A stretch of DNA of 64,000 nt, taken from positions 62,001-126,000 of the forward strand of contig NZ_CP014580.1 in NCBI RefSeq assembly GCF_001634365.1. The letters run 5' to 3'. The notes below the pieces were generated by a model that saw nothing but the letters and a program-made list of their open reading frames with translations, did not search any database and was not told the DNA's origin. The stretch's first letter is position 1; each line of letters opens with the position of its first letter. The DNA is from Paraburkholderia phytofirmans OLGA172. Its GTDB lineage: Bacteria > Pseudomonadota > Gammaproteobacteria > Burkholderiales > Burkholderiaceae. A program made the translations under genes and the position numbers. Below, piece after piece: positions 9,089-17,354 of this stretch.

Positions 9089-9961
9089 TCAGCGCGTCTT
9101 CATGTAGGCCGCGTACAGCGCCGCGTTGAGCGCCTGCAGTTCACGGCGGGTTTCCAGCAGTTCGTGATGCCGGCCCTGTCGCTCCAGGCTGAGTAACTCG
9201 AGCATCACCTTCGCCGCCCGCTCGGGCGCGTTGCGTCGCGAAGGCTCTGCCTGTTTGAGCAGCGGCGCGAGGCCGGCCTTTTCCGTGAGTACCCACGCCG
9301 GAAACCATGCGAGATCGTCAATGTCGCCGGCGCCGTCGAACGACGTATCGAAGTTGCGCCGCAACGTATTGACGCACGCGTCGCCAAGCCGGCTCAAAAG
9401 CTGGTCAAACCGGGATGGAGAAAGCCACGCAAGCTCCACCAGCAATCGCCAGGCCGCGTCCAGGCCATCGAGTCGGTAACGTGCCTCCGTCATCCAGCAA
9501 AGCGGCGCTGGAATCCGTCGCCAGGACGCGATGCGCGATACCGCATCGGACGCCTCGGCCCACCGCGCAGCAAGCAGGAAGAGCGGTGCCGCGTGCGCAT
9601 CCGCGTGGTCCGCACGGAAAGGCAGCGCAGAGGCGCGCCCGGCCAGTTCTGCCCAGAGCGACGCGAGCCAGGTCGCCCCGCTCTGCCCCGGGAACGCACG
9701 CGCGACTGCGGGCTGGACTTCGTGAGATAGTGCCTGGCGAGCCTGCAGGGCGGCTTCGTGACGGTCAAACGGTACCGTCGATCGACCCTCGAGAGCATTG
9801 ACGATCGACCCGAAATACACCTGGGCGACATCGTCCGGATACTCGTTCTCAAGGGCCTGTAGCGCGCGCCGCGCGCCCGCGGCATCGTACTGCTGCAATG
9901 CTGACAGGACGTCATTGCGCAGCATCACGTCGCGGCTGTCGTTGAAAATGTCGAGCTGCAT
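9089..9961 (-). CDS. Hypothetical TPR-like protein
   Basis: This 290-residue cytosolic protein opens MQLDIFNDSRDVMLRNDVLSAL and continues with paired helices typical of tetratricopeptide arrays (DAAGARRALQALENEYPDD, ASWRRIPAPLCWMTEARYRLDGLDAAWRLL in shorter units). No enzyme motif is evident. It is the upstream partner of the 408-residue helical protein, which suggests the two work together. Function unknown. Confidence 0.65.
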   Translation of the reverse strand: MQLDIFNDSRDVMLRNDVLSALQQYDAAGARRALQALENEYPDDVAQVYFGSIVNALEGRSTVPFDRHEAALQARQALSHEVQPAVARAFPGQSGATWLASLWAELAGRASALPFRADHADAHAAPLFLLAARWAEASDAVSRIASWRRIPAPLCWMTEARYRLDGLDAAWRLLVELAWLSPSRFDQLLSRLGDACVNTLRRNFDTSFDGAGDIDDLAWFPAWVLTEKAGLAPLLKQAEPSRRNAPERAAKVMLELLSLERQGRHHELLETRRELQALNAALYAAYMKTR

Positions 9962-10235
9962 CCGTCGGATTCAGAACAGTTGGCTGGTCGGATTGACGAG
10001 ATTATTCCATTTGACCGTGCGTCTCAATTTCCTGTCGTGCTCATCGACTGACTCGACGATTGCGCGCCGACCGCTCGCGTCGGCGACCGCACGCACCGTG
10101 TCATGCTCTGGCTCCCATCTTGTACAGCTCGCCGAACCGCCAAGGAGATGTATTTCCGCACACAGATTGCCACAGTAACAAGCAGTCAGTCTCTGAATGG
10201 TTGTTGATGCTTAACCGGGCGTGATGCAATCCCTG

Positions 10236-11408
10236 TCACGACAGTTGACCGTCTGAACCGTCAGCGCCCTCTTCCGACCGATGTTGGGCCTCCCATGCAC
10301 GTCGGGTTCTGGCCAGTTCTTCGGCGAGGAGTTTTTCATCCGGCAGGACCATATGGTACTCAGCCGCCAGCACTTTGTTTGGCAACCCTTCTAATGCATA
10401 ACGCGCCACCGCGGCATTCGTTCGCGCACACAGGATCAGCCCAACGGGCGGGTTCTCTCCTGGCAGCGTCCAGTGCTCGCGCGCGTAATTACAGTACATG
10501 TGCATCTGACCCACGTCGGCGTGATTGAGCTCCGTGAGCTTGAGATCGACGATAACAAGGCATCGCAGACGCCGATGAAAGAACAGAAGATCTACCCGGA
10601 ACCAGCTTTCACCAATCCGAAGGCGACGCTGGCGGCCCACGAACGTAAAATCACCACCCAACTCAAGAAGGAAGTCTTCGAGCCGATGGACCAATGCCTC
10701 CTCCAGTTGACTTTCTGAATATTCGTCCTTGAGATCCAGGAACTCAAGAACGTAAGGATCCTTGATGGCCTCCTCTGCGGTCACAAGGTCGCCCGGTTGC
10801 GCCTTGCCCGCCTTCTGTAGCATTGCCGGCCTGTTCTTCGACAGCATCGCACGGGTGTGAAACTGGCTGCTGATCTGCCGATCCAATTGTCGCACGCTCC
10901 AGCCGCCACGAAGCGCTTCGGCTTCGTAAAACGCTCTTTCTTCAACTGAGCGGGTTCGCCGCATGAGGTGGACGTAATGCGTCCAGGACAGCTGGAATGT
11001 GGTCGCGAGCTGGTCGAGATCGAAATTCCGAATCGCCGATTCGGAATTTGCCGGATGGCCTGAGGGCGCGGATTTCCGAATCAGTGATCCGGAAATCGCG
11101 GCTGGCGGGTAGGTCTGGTAGAACATCCTCATCAACTCCAGGTTGTCAACCCCAAACCCCCGCCCGAAGCGGGCTGTCAGGTCGACCGACAACCGCTCTA
11201 AAAGGGTCTGACCGTAGGCCGCACGCCCCTCCCCGCCCTGTCTGAATTCGACAATACGACGACCAATCTCCCAGTAGGTAGCCGTCATCAGTGCGTTGAC
11301 ACTTCGGGCCGCAGCACGACGACCGTGTTCCAGAAGCGCAACGATGTCGCCATGTATGCCACTGTAATCGGCACCGCTTAATGCGATATCAGTCATTTGT
11401 ACTGTCAA
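10236..11408 (-). CDS. YhcG/DUF1016-type PD-(D/E)XK nuclease
   Basis: This 390-residue protein has the DUF1016 N-terminal domain (RSVNALMTATYWEIGRRIVEF, then LSWTHYVHLMR) and a C-terminal PD-(D/E)XK-like core (RVDLLFFHRRLRCLVIVDLKL, followed by the GQMHMY helix). In the last motif the usual E/D-x-K reads DLK. Family members are predicted nucleases often found in mobile and defence contexts. A linker of about 30 residues between the domains is encoded by two 27-bp palindromes. It is monocistronic on the minus strand. Confidence 0.8.
   Translation of the reverse strand: MTVQMTDIALSGADYSGIHGDIVALLEHGRRAAARSVNALMTATYWEIGRRIVEFRQGGEGRAAYGQTLLERLSVDLTARFGRGFGVDNLELMRMFYQTYPPAAISGSLIRKSAPSGHPANSESAIRNFDLDQLATTFQLSWTHYVHLMRRTRSVEERAFYEAEALRGGWSVRQLDRQISSQFHTRAMLSKNRPAMLQKAGKAQPGDLVTAEEAIKDPYVLEFLDLKDEYSESQLEEALVHRLEDFLLELGGDFTFVGRQRRLRIGESWFRVDLLFFHRRLRCLVIVDLKLTELNHADVGQMHMYCNYAREHWTLPGENPPVGLILCARTNAAVARYALEGLPNKVLAAEYHMVLPDEKLLAEELARTRRAWEAQHRSEEGADGSDGQLS
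11023..11097. repeat. Pair of 27-bp palindromes inside the nuclease gene
   Basis: Unit 1 (11023-11049) has perfect 13-bp arms around one central base. Unit 2 (11071-11097) has 13-bp arms with one mismatch. Both contain TTCCGAATC and are 21 bp apart. They lie in frame and encode an Ile/Ser/Arg/Lys-rich linker. They resemble REP/BIME-type elements accommodated in a coding sequence. Confidence 0.7.
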
Positions 11409-11626
11409 CAGGTAGCTTCAGCGTTAATGAGTTCACGGTGGACATTACCTACCATGGTGCTGCGCTGACCGCACTCAGTCCATCAATGAAAATCCATGTT
11501 GGCAACCGATCGGCTCGAAATCGCCCACTCGAGCCCTTAGCGCCACGTTGCCGATCCTTCCGATGCATATGAAGTAGGACCGGCATTGCGACCAGCGCCC
11601 GGCTGCGGTCGACGAGTCGACGCATG

Positions 11627-12073
11627 TTAACCGCTCGCCGGGGCCAGCATCGAACCGGTGCACCGCTTCGTCCCACAGCGGCAGGCATAGTCAGCGATCA
11701 GTTCGGGAGTCGTCTCTTCATCAATAGTGAGTCCATAGACGATAGAAAGCTCGTCGCCCGGCATCACGTCTCTGAGCGTTTCGATGAAAACCCGCCCCCG
11801 CTCGTCCTCGATCGCCTCACAGTTCGGCTGGCAGGAGTGGTTCAGCCAGCGGGCGCTGTTGCCGCCGACGCTGCCGTCGATCACGCGCCCGTCAGCCAGT
11901 CCAAAAATGAAGGTGTGGCCGGGCACTCCCGATCGCCGGTACCGGGCAGAGGCCCGTCGCCACGACGTCACCTCACCGCGATATTCGAAGATCCGCTGGC
12001 CGGCTGGAATCGCCCGTAGCGCGAAGACACCTCGCCCATGAACCGATGATTTTCTGACCGTTACGCGCCGCAC
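11627..12073 (-). CDS. SET-domain protein (putative lysine methyltransferase)
   Basis: The motifs are canonical: GRGVFALRAIPAGQRIFEY at the start, the cofactor and pseudoknot motif RWLNHSCQPNCEA, GDELSIVYG, and a post-SET zinc motif CRCGTKRC. I place the start at GTG 12073 because CAGGAG lies seven bases upstream; a longer frame to 12199 lacks such a site. That gives 148 residues, a minimal SET domain. Bacterial SET proteins are predicted S-adenosylmethionine-dependent protein lysine methyltransferases; the substrate here is unknown. Confidence 0.8.
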   Translation of the reverse strand: MRRVTVRKSSVHGRGVFALRAIPAGQRIFEYRGEVTSWRRASARYRRSGVPGHTFIFGLADGRVIDGSVGGNSARWLNHSCQPNCEAIEDERGRVFIETLRDVMPGDELSIVYGLTIDEETTPELIADYACRCGTKRCTGSMLAPASG

Positions 12074-12146
12074 GTCGAAACTCCTGATCCGTTGAAGGCT
12101 GCGAGCATAGCGAGTAGCGCGTTGCGCGGCAACCGCGACGGTCGTG

Positions 12147-12500
12147 TCAGAACAACCGGGTCTGCCTGGGATCGCGTGGAGGGGGTCGGGATACGTCAAT
12201 CCGGCTGGTTTGCCGGCGCTTACCGTGCCTGGCTCCGACCCGCTGTAGCCGTGCCAGCATCAGGCATTCCACTGCCCCATCGTTGAAGCGCAATTCGAAG
12301 ACGCCGGTTTCGCCGGACCGACACCGCGCCGTTGGGCGGAACGACAGGCGCAGCCCCCGCCGTTTCGCCCGGCCCATCATCTGCGTGCGACTCATGCCGT
12401 GCCAGCAATCCGAGATGAAACGCGACACGGTCCCGGGCAGGGACTCATGCGCGACGCCCTGCGGAAGCGTCAGTCCGGCGAGCAGGTAGATATCAGCCAT
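12147..12500 (-). CDS. Hypothetical basic protein
   Basis: About 117 residues, starting MADIYLLAGL, very arginine-rich towards the C-terminus (GRAKRRGLRLSFRP, GARHGKRRQTSR). The ATG at 12500 is preferred to one nine bases earlier because AGGGA then has normal spacing. It lies 48 bp downstream of the kfrA-like gene on the same strand. Function unknown; the basic charge would suit nucleic-acid binding. Confidence 0.5.
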   Translation of the reverse strand: MADIYLLAGLTLPQGVAHESLPGTVSRFISDCWHGMSRTQMMGRAKRRGLRLSFRPTARCRSGETGVFELRFNDGAVECLMLARLQRVGARHGKRRQTSRIDVSRPPPRDPRQTRLF

Positions 12501-12548
12501 GCAGCCCATTTCCCTGGTGGCGGATTACTCGGTGTTGTTACCCTGTGT

Positions 12549-13592
12549 TTATACCGTTTTCTTGCGACGCGTTGCTGGTTTGGCGGTCGGCACGGCGCGG
12601 GACGAACGGGTCGGACGTGGTGCCTTCCGGGCTCCGGCCGAGGCGGCCAAAGCAGCCGACGGCCGGGTTTCCCGCGCGCGCGTTTCCGCTTCCCGCAGCG
12701 TCATCATCTCTGCCTGCAGCCGCAGGCTCTCCGCCTGAACAGCATCCAGCCGCCCCTGCAGCACGCCCGCCTGATGACGCGCGTCGCCCAGTTGCGCCTG
12801 CATGGTTTCAGACGCACGCCGGTGGTCGTCGTCCTTCCGGTCCGCCCGGCGTGTGGCGTCGTCGAGCTCCTTCTGCAGCTTCGTTGCGGTATTCCGCTCG
12901 CGGTCAATCTCCAGCAGGGCGCGCTTCTCGGATGCACGAAGCCGCTCCTCCGCGCGTTCGGCCGCTTCCCGCTGCTTTGCCAGCTCGCGCGCAAAACCTT
13001 CCCTTGCCTCCACCAGCTCGCGATCGCGCGCGGCCAGCCCCGCCCGCATCCGTTCAAGCTCTGCCTCGAGCGCTTTCCGCTGTGCATGACCTTCGGCCTG
13101 GGCCTTGTCCAGTTCGCGGATCTCAACCTGCGCGGCCAGCAGCGCGGCGGTGCGCTGCTCAAGCGCGGTCTCGGTGCGACCCAGCTCATCGCGGGCGGCA
13201 ACGACCGACTGCTGTGCCTCGACCTGCTGCGCCTCGAGTTCGGCGCGCAGCGCGTCGAGCGCCGCCTCCGCTGACGCGGTCGCGCGTGTCCAGAGGGTGG
13301 CCACTAGCTCGCCCGCGGCCGCACCGAGATCGGTGGGCAGGTCGGGATGGTCGATCCGTACCCGGCTCTTCTCGCGCAGTTCCGCCCAGAACTCGCCGAG
13401 CACGGCGGTCGGCGTGCCCATGCTGCCGCGCCGGACCAGCTGATAGAGCCGGTTCGCGGTTGGCGTGATGCCGTGCCGGAAAAACAGCAGCGCGCAGACC
13501 TCGCGATACAGCTCGCGGGTCTTCGGAAATGCCCCCTTCAGGCGCTCGATTTCGGCGGCCAGCGCTGCGTCGGGGGACAGGACGTCACTCAT
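12549..13592 (-). CDS. kfrA: KfrA-like DNA-binding coiled-coil protein
   Basis: This 347-residue protein has an N-terminal plasmid-replication-region DNA-binding domain (EIERLKGAFPKTRELYREVCALLFFRHGITPTANRLYQLVRRGS). A long coiled coil rich in E, R, A, Q and L occupies about residues 90-310, and the tail is basic. KfrA proteins autoregulate and influence partition and stability of broad-host-range plasmids. I start it at ATG 13592, since the open frame further upstream has no KfrA-like sequence. It is divergent from an integrase across an AT-rich region. Confidence 0.8.
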   Translation of the reverse strand: MSDVLSPDAALAAEIERLKGAFPKTRELYREVCALLFFRHGITPTANRLYQLVRRGSMGTPTAVLGEFWAELREKSRVRIDHPDLPTDLGAAAGELVATLWTRATASAEAALDALRAELEAQQVEAQQSVVAARDELGRTETALEQRTAALLAAQVEIRELDKAQAEGHAQRKALEAELERMRAGLAARDRELVEAREGFARELAKQREAAERAEERLRASEKRALLEIDRERNTATKLQKELDDATRRADRKDDDHRRASETMQAQLGDARHQAGVLQGRLDAVQAESLRLQAEMMTLREAETRARETRPSAALAASAGARKAPRPTRSSRAVPTAKPATRRKKTV

Positions 13593-13668
13593 GAGGTTTT
13601 TCGCTGATGAATTTTCGTAAATATTACTACATAAACCGCCTACTTTCCAACGCCGCCCTGCTAGGATT

Positions 13669-13693
13669 TTGACATTAATCCTATAATGTTGAA
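13669..13693. promoter_or_regulatory. Possible KfrA operator/promoter
   Basis: An AT-rich imperfect dyad (ACATTA at 13672-13677, TAATGT at 13684-13689) overlaps a TATAAT-like hexamer between divergent kfrA and integrase. KfrA proteins autoregulate, so an operator is expected here. The assignment is inference. Confidence 0.35.
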
Positions 13694-13756
13694 ATTCAAT
13701 AGCGGGAGTGCGACAATCGCCACGCGACACCCCGAACACCGCCCGCACCGGTCCCG

Positions 13757-14938
13757 ATGCCCATGAAAACCGCCCTGATCGCACCGCGCCCGCTCGATGT
13801 GCTCGAACTGCCCGCCGATCTCGACGGTCGCGACGGCACCAACCGCGCGCGCGGCCACTCGCAGATCGCCGCATGCGACGACCTGGCTGCAGTGCGCGCG
13901 TGGCTCGCGCGGGTCGCCGACAAGAAAACGACCTTCGAGAATTACCGCAAGGAAGCTGAACGGCTGCTGCTGTGGGCAATCGTGCAACTGGGCAAACCGC
14001 TGTCGTCACTCACGCACGAGGACCTGCAGCTATTCCGGCAATTCCTGAATGCCCCACAGCCGCACGCGCGTTGGGTCGCCGACGATGGACGCAAATATCC
14101 GCGCCACGATCCGCGGTGGCGACCGTTCTACAGAACGCTCGGGCCGAGCAGCCAGTACCAGGCGATGGTGATCATCAACGCACTGTTCGCGTGGCTGGTC
14201 GAAGCCGGCTATCTGGCGGGTAACCCGTTGTCGCTGTCGCGCCAGCGCGCGCGCCGCTCAAAGCCACGCATCACACGCTATCTCGACCGCGAGCTGTGGC
14301 AGGAAGTGAAGCTGTATATCGATAGCTTGCCGAAGGACACGCCGCGCGAACGGGAGCGCTACCTCCGTGCACGGTGGCTGTTCACGCTGTTCTATCTCGG
14401 CGGCCTGCGCATCTCCGAGGTCAGCGGCAACACGATGGGATGTTTCTTCTGCCGGCGCGATGCCGACGGTCACGAGCGCTGGTGGCTCGAAGTGCTCGGC
14501 AAGGGCGACAAGGAAGGGCTCGTGCCCGCCTCCGCGGAAATGATGGTCGAACTCGGACGCTACCGGCGCGAGCGCGGCCTGTCCGCCCTGCCCTCCCGCC
14601 ATGAGGACACGCCGCTCGTGCTGCCGCTGGGAAAATCCATGAAGCCGCTAACGCGCGCCGCGCTCCACACGATCGTCAAGGGCATCTTTGCCGGTGCAGC
14701 CGAACGCCTCCGACTGCGCGGCGACGGCTTCGCTGGCCAGCCGGATCTGCTCGACCAGGCCTCCGCACACTGGCTGCGCCATACGGCAGGCTCGCACATG
14801 GCCGACGGCGGCGCCGATCTGCGGACAGTTCGCGACAACCTGCGTCACGCGTCGCTGACGAGCACCAACCCCTACCTTCACACGCCGGACGAAGAGCGAC
14901 ACCGTGAAACCGAGGAAAAGCACCGCATCGACTGGTAA
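13757..14938 (+). CDS. Site-specific tyrosine recombinase
   Basis: This 393-residue integrase has an N-terminal SAM-like domain (LAAVRAWLARVADKKTTFENYRKEAERLLLWA). The catalytic domain follows: arginine in YLGGLRISEVSGN, HWLRHTAGSHMADGGADLR, the NLRHASLTSTNPYLH box with the nucleophilic tyrosine. All catalytic residues are visible. It is transcribed away from the KfrA-like gene, an arrangement suggesting multimer resolution or plasmid/island maintenance, though that role is inferred. Confidence 0.85.
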   Translation: MPMKTALIAPRPLDVLELPADLDGRDGTNRARGHSQIAACDDLAAVRAWLARVADKKTTFENYRKEAERLLLWAIVQLGKPLSSLTHEDLQLFRQFLNAPQPHARWVADDGRKYPRHDPRWRPFYRTLGPSSQYQAMVIINALFAWLVEAGYLAGNPLSLSRQRARRSKPRITRYLDRELWQEVKLYIDSLPKDTPRERERYLRARWLFTLFYLGGLRISEVSGNTMGCFFCRRDADGHERWWLEVLGKGDKEGLVPASAEMMVELGRYRRERGLSALPSRHEDTPLVLPLGKSMKPLTRAALHTIVKGIFAGAAERLRLRGDGFAGQPDLLDQASAHWLRHTAGSHMADGGADLRTVRDNLRHASLTSTNPYLHTPDEERHRETEEKHRIDW

Positions 14939-15303
14939 GGTCTCGCCCGCCCCCCCCCCACCGACCTCCCGAGGCCACGCTGTTTGTTGCAGAATACCCC
15001 GTCCAGAGTCCCTCCGTTCTTGCCGATTGTCGCGTTCAACCGCTCGTGAGCGAGGGTGCGCCGATGCAGCGTATCTGGCTCCAAGGTTAGGTACGGGGTG
15101 AATTGCGCGTGTTCATTATTTTGGTTGTTCTTGCTCGTGAAAACCCAGAGATCCCCTGGCGCAGCGTCAGATACCGAAATTCTCGTCCGTAGTCAGGACA
15201 AGGGATATAAGCCGTTCCCAGATTCGTCGCATATGCTCACGAGCGCCGAACGATCGTCCAGTATCACGCCAGACAGTCTCCCACCGTTATCCAATCGAAG
15301 CAT
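14939..15303. other. Intergenic stretch with no recognised gene
   Basis: 365 bases between the integrase and arsN1. It starts with a run of about ten cytosines (near 14950). No coding frame, promoter or repeat beyond that could be supported. Confidence 0.5.
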
Positions 15304-15849
15304 TCAGAAGTTGCCGGTTGCGCCGAAAGCTCTCGGCGCGACAGGTTCACTCGCATAAGAACGCAGCGTCTTTTGCCACCAACCGACATCTCGCCATGCA
15401 CCGAGCTTGAATCCGACCTTTTCATAGACACCGATATGCTTGAATCCAACTGCTTCATGCAGCGCGATACTCGCGGCGTTGGGTAGCGCGATGCCTGCGA
15501 ACGCCTGCGCGTAGCCCAGCTCCGTTAGCTCCGCCAGCAAGGCTTCGTACAGTCCGCGACCAACACCTCGCCCCCGACTGGCAGCGCGGACATAGACTGT
15601 CGTATCGACCGACCATTGGTAGGCCTGCCTCTCACGATGCGCGCCGGCATAGGCGTAACCATTCACCAGACCCGCATCATCGAGACTGACTAGCCATGGG
15701 AGCCGTCGCAATGTCGCGATCAATCGCCGCTGCATCTCGTCCGCTGTCGGTGGTTCAAGTTCGAAAGAGATGGCGGTGCCTGTGACTACTGGGGCGTAAA
15801 TCGCTGAAATGGCCTCAGCATCGTCAGGCGTCGCGAGGCGTAGTCGCAT
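15304..15849 (-). CDS. arsN1: GNAT acetyltransferase, ArsN1-type (arsinothricin/phosphinothricin)
   Basis: This 181-residue GNAT protein resembles phosphinothricin and arsinothricin N-acetyltransferases: LRLATPDDAEAISAIYAPVV at the N-terminus, WSVDTTVYVRAASRGRGVGRGLY as acetyl-CoA loop, then HEAVGFKHIGVYEKVGFK. ATG 15849 is chosen because GGAGG lies five bases upstream. ArsN1 acetylates the alpha-amino group of the arsenical antibiotic arsinothricin. It is divergent from arsR across a likely ArsR operator, which favours the arsenic substrate, but phosphinothricin-type specificity is not excluded. Confidence 0.75.
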   Translation of the reverse strand: MRLRLATPDDAEAISAIYAPVVTGTAISFELEPPTADEMQRRLIATLRRLPWLVSLDDAGLVNGYAYAGAHRERQAYQWSVDTTVYVRAASRGRGVGRGLYEALLAELTELGYAQAFAGIALPNAASIALHEAVGFKHIGVYEKVGFKLGAWRDVGWWQKTLRSYASEPVAPRAFGATGNF

Positions 15850-15988
15850 GAGAGCCTCCATGTCTGATGGGTAGAAAGGAACTGATTCTGTAGCGCCAAT
15901 TATCGGACGTACATTCCGTGTCCTGCCCTGCCGAACCTCCGCGCAACGGAGGCGGCACGTTGTCGCCCCGTAGCGCTCCACCCATCAA

Positions 15989-16004
15989 TTCAATAATACT
16001 TGAA
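15989..16004. promoter_or_regulatory. Putative ArsR operator
   Basis: TTCAA-N6-TTGAA dyad in the AT-rich gap between divergent arsN1 and arsR, matching the form of many ArsR sites. Its position would let ArsR control both directions. Confidence 0.55.
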
Positions 16005-16035
16005 ATGTTAAAATGAATGATCTATTGTTCAGGGC

Positions 16036-16368
16036 ATGGACTCAAACCTCGTTGTACGCGCCCTTAGCGCGCTCGCCCACGAATCGCGCCTCGCGATCTT
16101 TCGTGCCCTGGTCGTGGCCGGTCCAAACGGTATGGCCGCCGGTGAAATCGCACAGCAGTTGGAGCTTTCCCCTTCAAGCCTGTCGTTTCATCTGAAGGAT
16201 CTGTCACATGCAGACCTGGTGAAGCCGCGACAGCAGGGGCGTTTCATTATCTACACGGCGAATTTCGATGCCATGACGGGCCTGATCAGTTTCCTGACGG
16301 AGAACTGCTGCGCGGGAGCAACCTGCGCCGCGAGCGATCTCCCCAACTGCTGCGGAGACACACCATGA
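16036..16368 (+). CDS. arsR: ArsR-family arsenic-responsive repressor
   Basis: This 110-residue winged-helix repressor has the ArsR core LSALAHESRLAIFRALV and recognition helix SPSSLSFHLKDLSHADLV. Cysteines cluster at the C-terminus (ENCCAGATCAASDLPNCC), consistent with the C-terminal As(III) sites of proteobacterial ArsRs. As(III) binding should release the operator. It is first gene of the plus-strand ars operon and its stop overlaps arsI by ATGA. Confidence 0.92.
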   Translation: MDSNLVVRALSALAHESRLAIFRALVVAGPNGMAAGEIAQQLELSPSSLSFHLKDLSHADLVKPRQQGRFIIYTANFDAMTGLISFLTENCCAGATCAASDLPNCCGDTP

Positions 16369-16805
16369 AGCGTATGCACATCCATGTCGCTGTCGAAAAT
16401 CTAAGCGACAGTATTCGGTTCTATAGCGCGATGTTCGGCAACGCCGAGCCCACTGTTCTCAAGACCGATTACTGCAAATGGGAACTGACAGACCCCGCGG
16501 TGAATTTCGCGATTTCGCAGCGTGGTGCAAAACCAGGTATTGATCACGTCGGCATTCAGGTCGAAACCGATGCGGAGTTGGCAGAGATGAATGCGCGATT
16601 CGCGACGGCGCAACTGCCGGTTGCAGCGCAAACCGGCACGACGTGCTGCTATGCCAGGTCGGACAAGGCGTGGACCATTGATCCGCAGGGCGTCGCCTGG
16701 GAAACGTTTCGAACACTCGAAACCGCGCCGGTCTACGGTCACTCGCGCGACCAATCACAATCACATCCGCAATCGTCGGCTGCATGCTGCACGCCGGCTA
16801 ATTGA
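16365..16805 (+). CDS. arsI: ArsI-type C-As lyase (vicinal oxygen chelate dioxygenase)
   Basis: This 146-residue VOC-fold protein has likely Fe(II) ligands among H5/H7, H61 (GIDHVGIQ) and E113 (AWETF). The vicinal cysteine pair C94-C95 lies in GTTCCYARSDKAW, the arsenic-binding motif that separates ArsI from ordinary glyoxalases. ArsI cleaves the carbon-arsenic bond of methylarsenite and trivalent aromatic arsenicals. The last 25 residues form a His/Ser/Cys-rich tail ending CC, which is extra relative to the core. Translationally coupled to arsR. Confidence 0.85.
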   Translation: MKRMHIHVAVENLSDSIRFYSAMFGNAEPTVLKTDYCKWELTDPAVNFAISQRGAKPGIDHVGIQVETDAELAEMNARFATAQLPVAAQTGTTCCYARSDKAWTIDPQGVAWETFRTLETAPVYGHSRDQSQSHPQSSAACCTPAN

Positions 16806-16832
16806 TCCTATCGTGACTTTCCGGAGCCGCCC

Positions 16833-17354
16833 GTGAGCGACAAACCTTACTCGATTCTCATTCTCTGCACGGGCAACAGCGCGCGCAGCATCATGGCCGA
16901 AGCGCTTTTCAACGTACTTGGGAAGGGCAAATTTCAGGCGTATAGCGCCGGCAGTCATCCATCCGAGACGGTGAATCCGTTCGCCATTGAACGCTGTGAA
17001 GCGCTGGGTTACGACACAGCGGAACTGCGCAGCAAGAGCTGGGACGAGTTCGCGACGCCTGCCGCTCCACACATGGATTTCGTCATCACGGTCTGCGACC
17101 AGGCTGCGGGTGAAGTCTGTCCAATCTGGCCTGGCCACCCGATGACGGCACATTGGGGTTTCGAGGACCCGGCGGCTTTCGCGGGTAGCGACGACGAGAA
17201 ACGCAAGGTATTCAGCAAGGTCTATCGGCAGATCATGAACCGGGTGAGCCAGTTCGTGAATCTGCCTCTGCATGTGCTGGACCGAAATGCGATTCAGCGC
17301 GAAATGCGCGCGATCGGTGACAAGCCCCCAGAGGAATCAAATGAGCAGCACTGA
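16833..17354 (+). CDS. arsC: Arsenate reductase, LMW-phosphatase fold
   Basis: This 173-residue protein has the CX5R phosphate loop CTGNSAR (C12-R18), followed by IMAEALFN and a CDQAAGEVCPIWPG region, all typical of phosphatase-type ArsC. It reduces As(V) to As(III). The GTG start has GGAG seven bases upstream. Its 3' end overlaps acr3 by 14 bases. A second, glutaredoxin-type ArsC lies two genes downstream, so two unrelated arsenate reductases share one operon. Confidence 0.9.
   Translation: MSDKPYSILILCTGNSARSIMAEALFNVLGKGKFQAYSAGSHPSETVNPFAIERCEALGYDTAELRSKSWDEFATPAAPHMDFVITVCDQAAGEVCPIWPGHPMTAHWGFEDPAAFAGSDDEKRKVFSKVYRQIMNRVSQFVNLPLHVLDRNAIQREMRAIGDKPPEESNEQH

Noticed and set aside
9971..10210. 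Minus-strand open stretch of about 79 codons ending PTSQLF just upstream of the 290-residue protein
   Set aside because: No ATG, GTG or TTG lies in a useful position and there is no ribosome-binding site. It may be a gene remnant, but coding cannot be supported.
12545..13468. Long plus-strand open frame opposite kfrA (307 codons)
   Set aside because: Composition is Pro/Arg/Ala-rich as expected for the antisense of a GC-rich coiled-coil gene. KfrA on the other strand has clear domain structure.
13671..13687. TTGACA and TATAAT hexamers before the integrase as a promoter
   Set aside because: The spacing is only seven bases, far short of the 16-18 needed, so they cannot be one sigma-70 promoter. 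The dyad is kept only as a possible operator.
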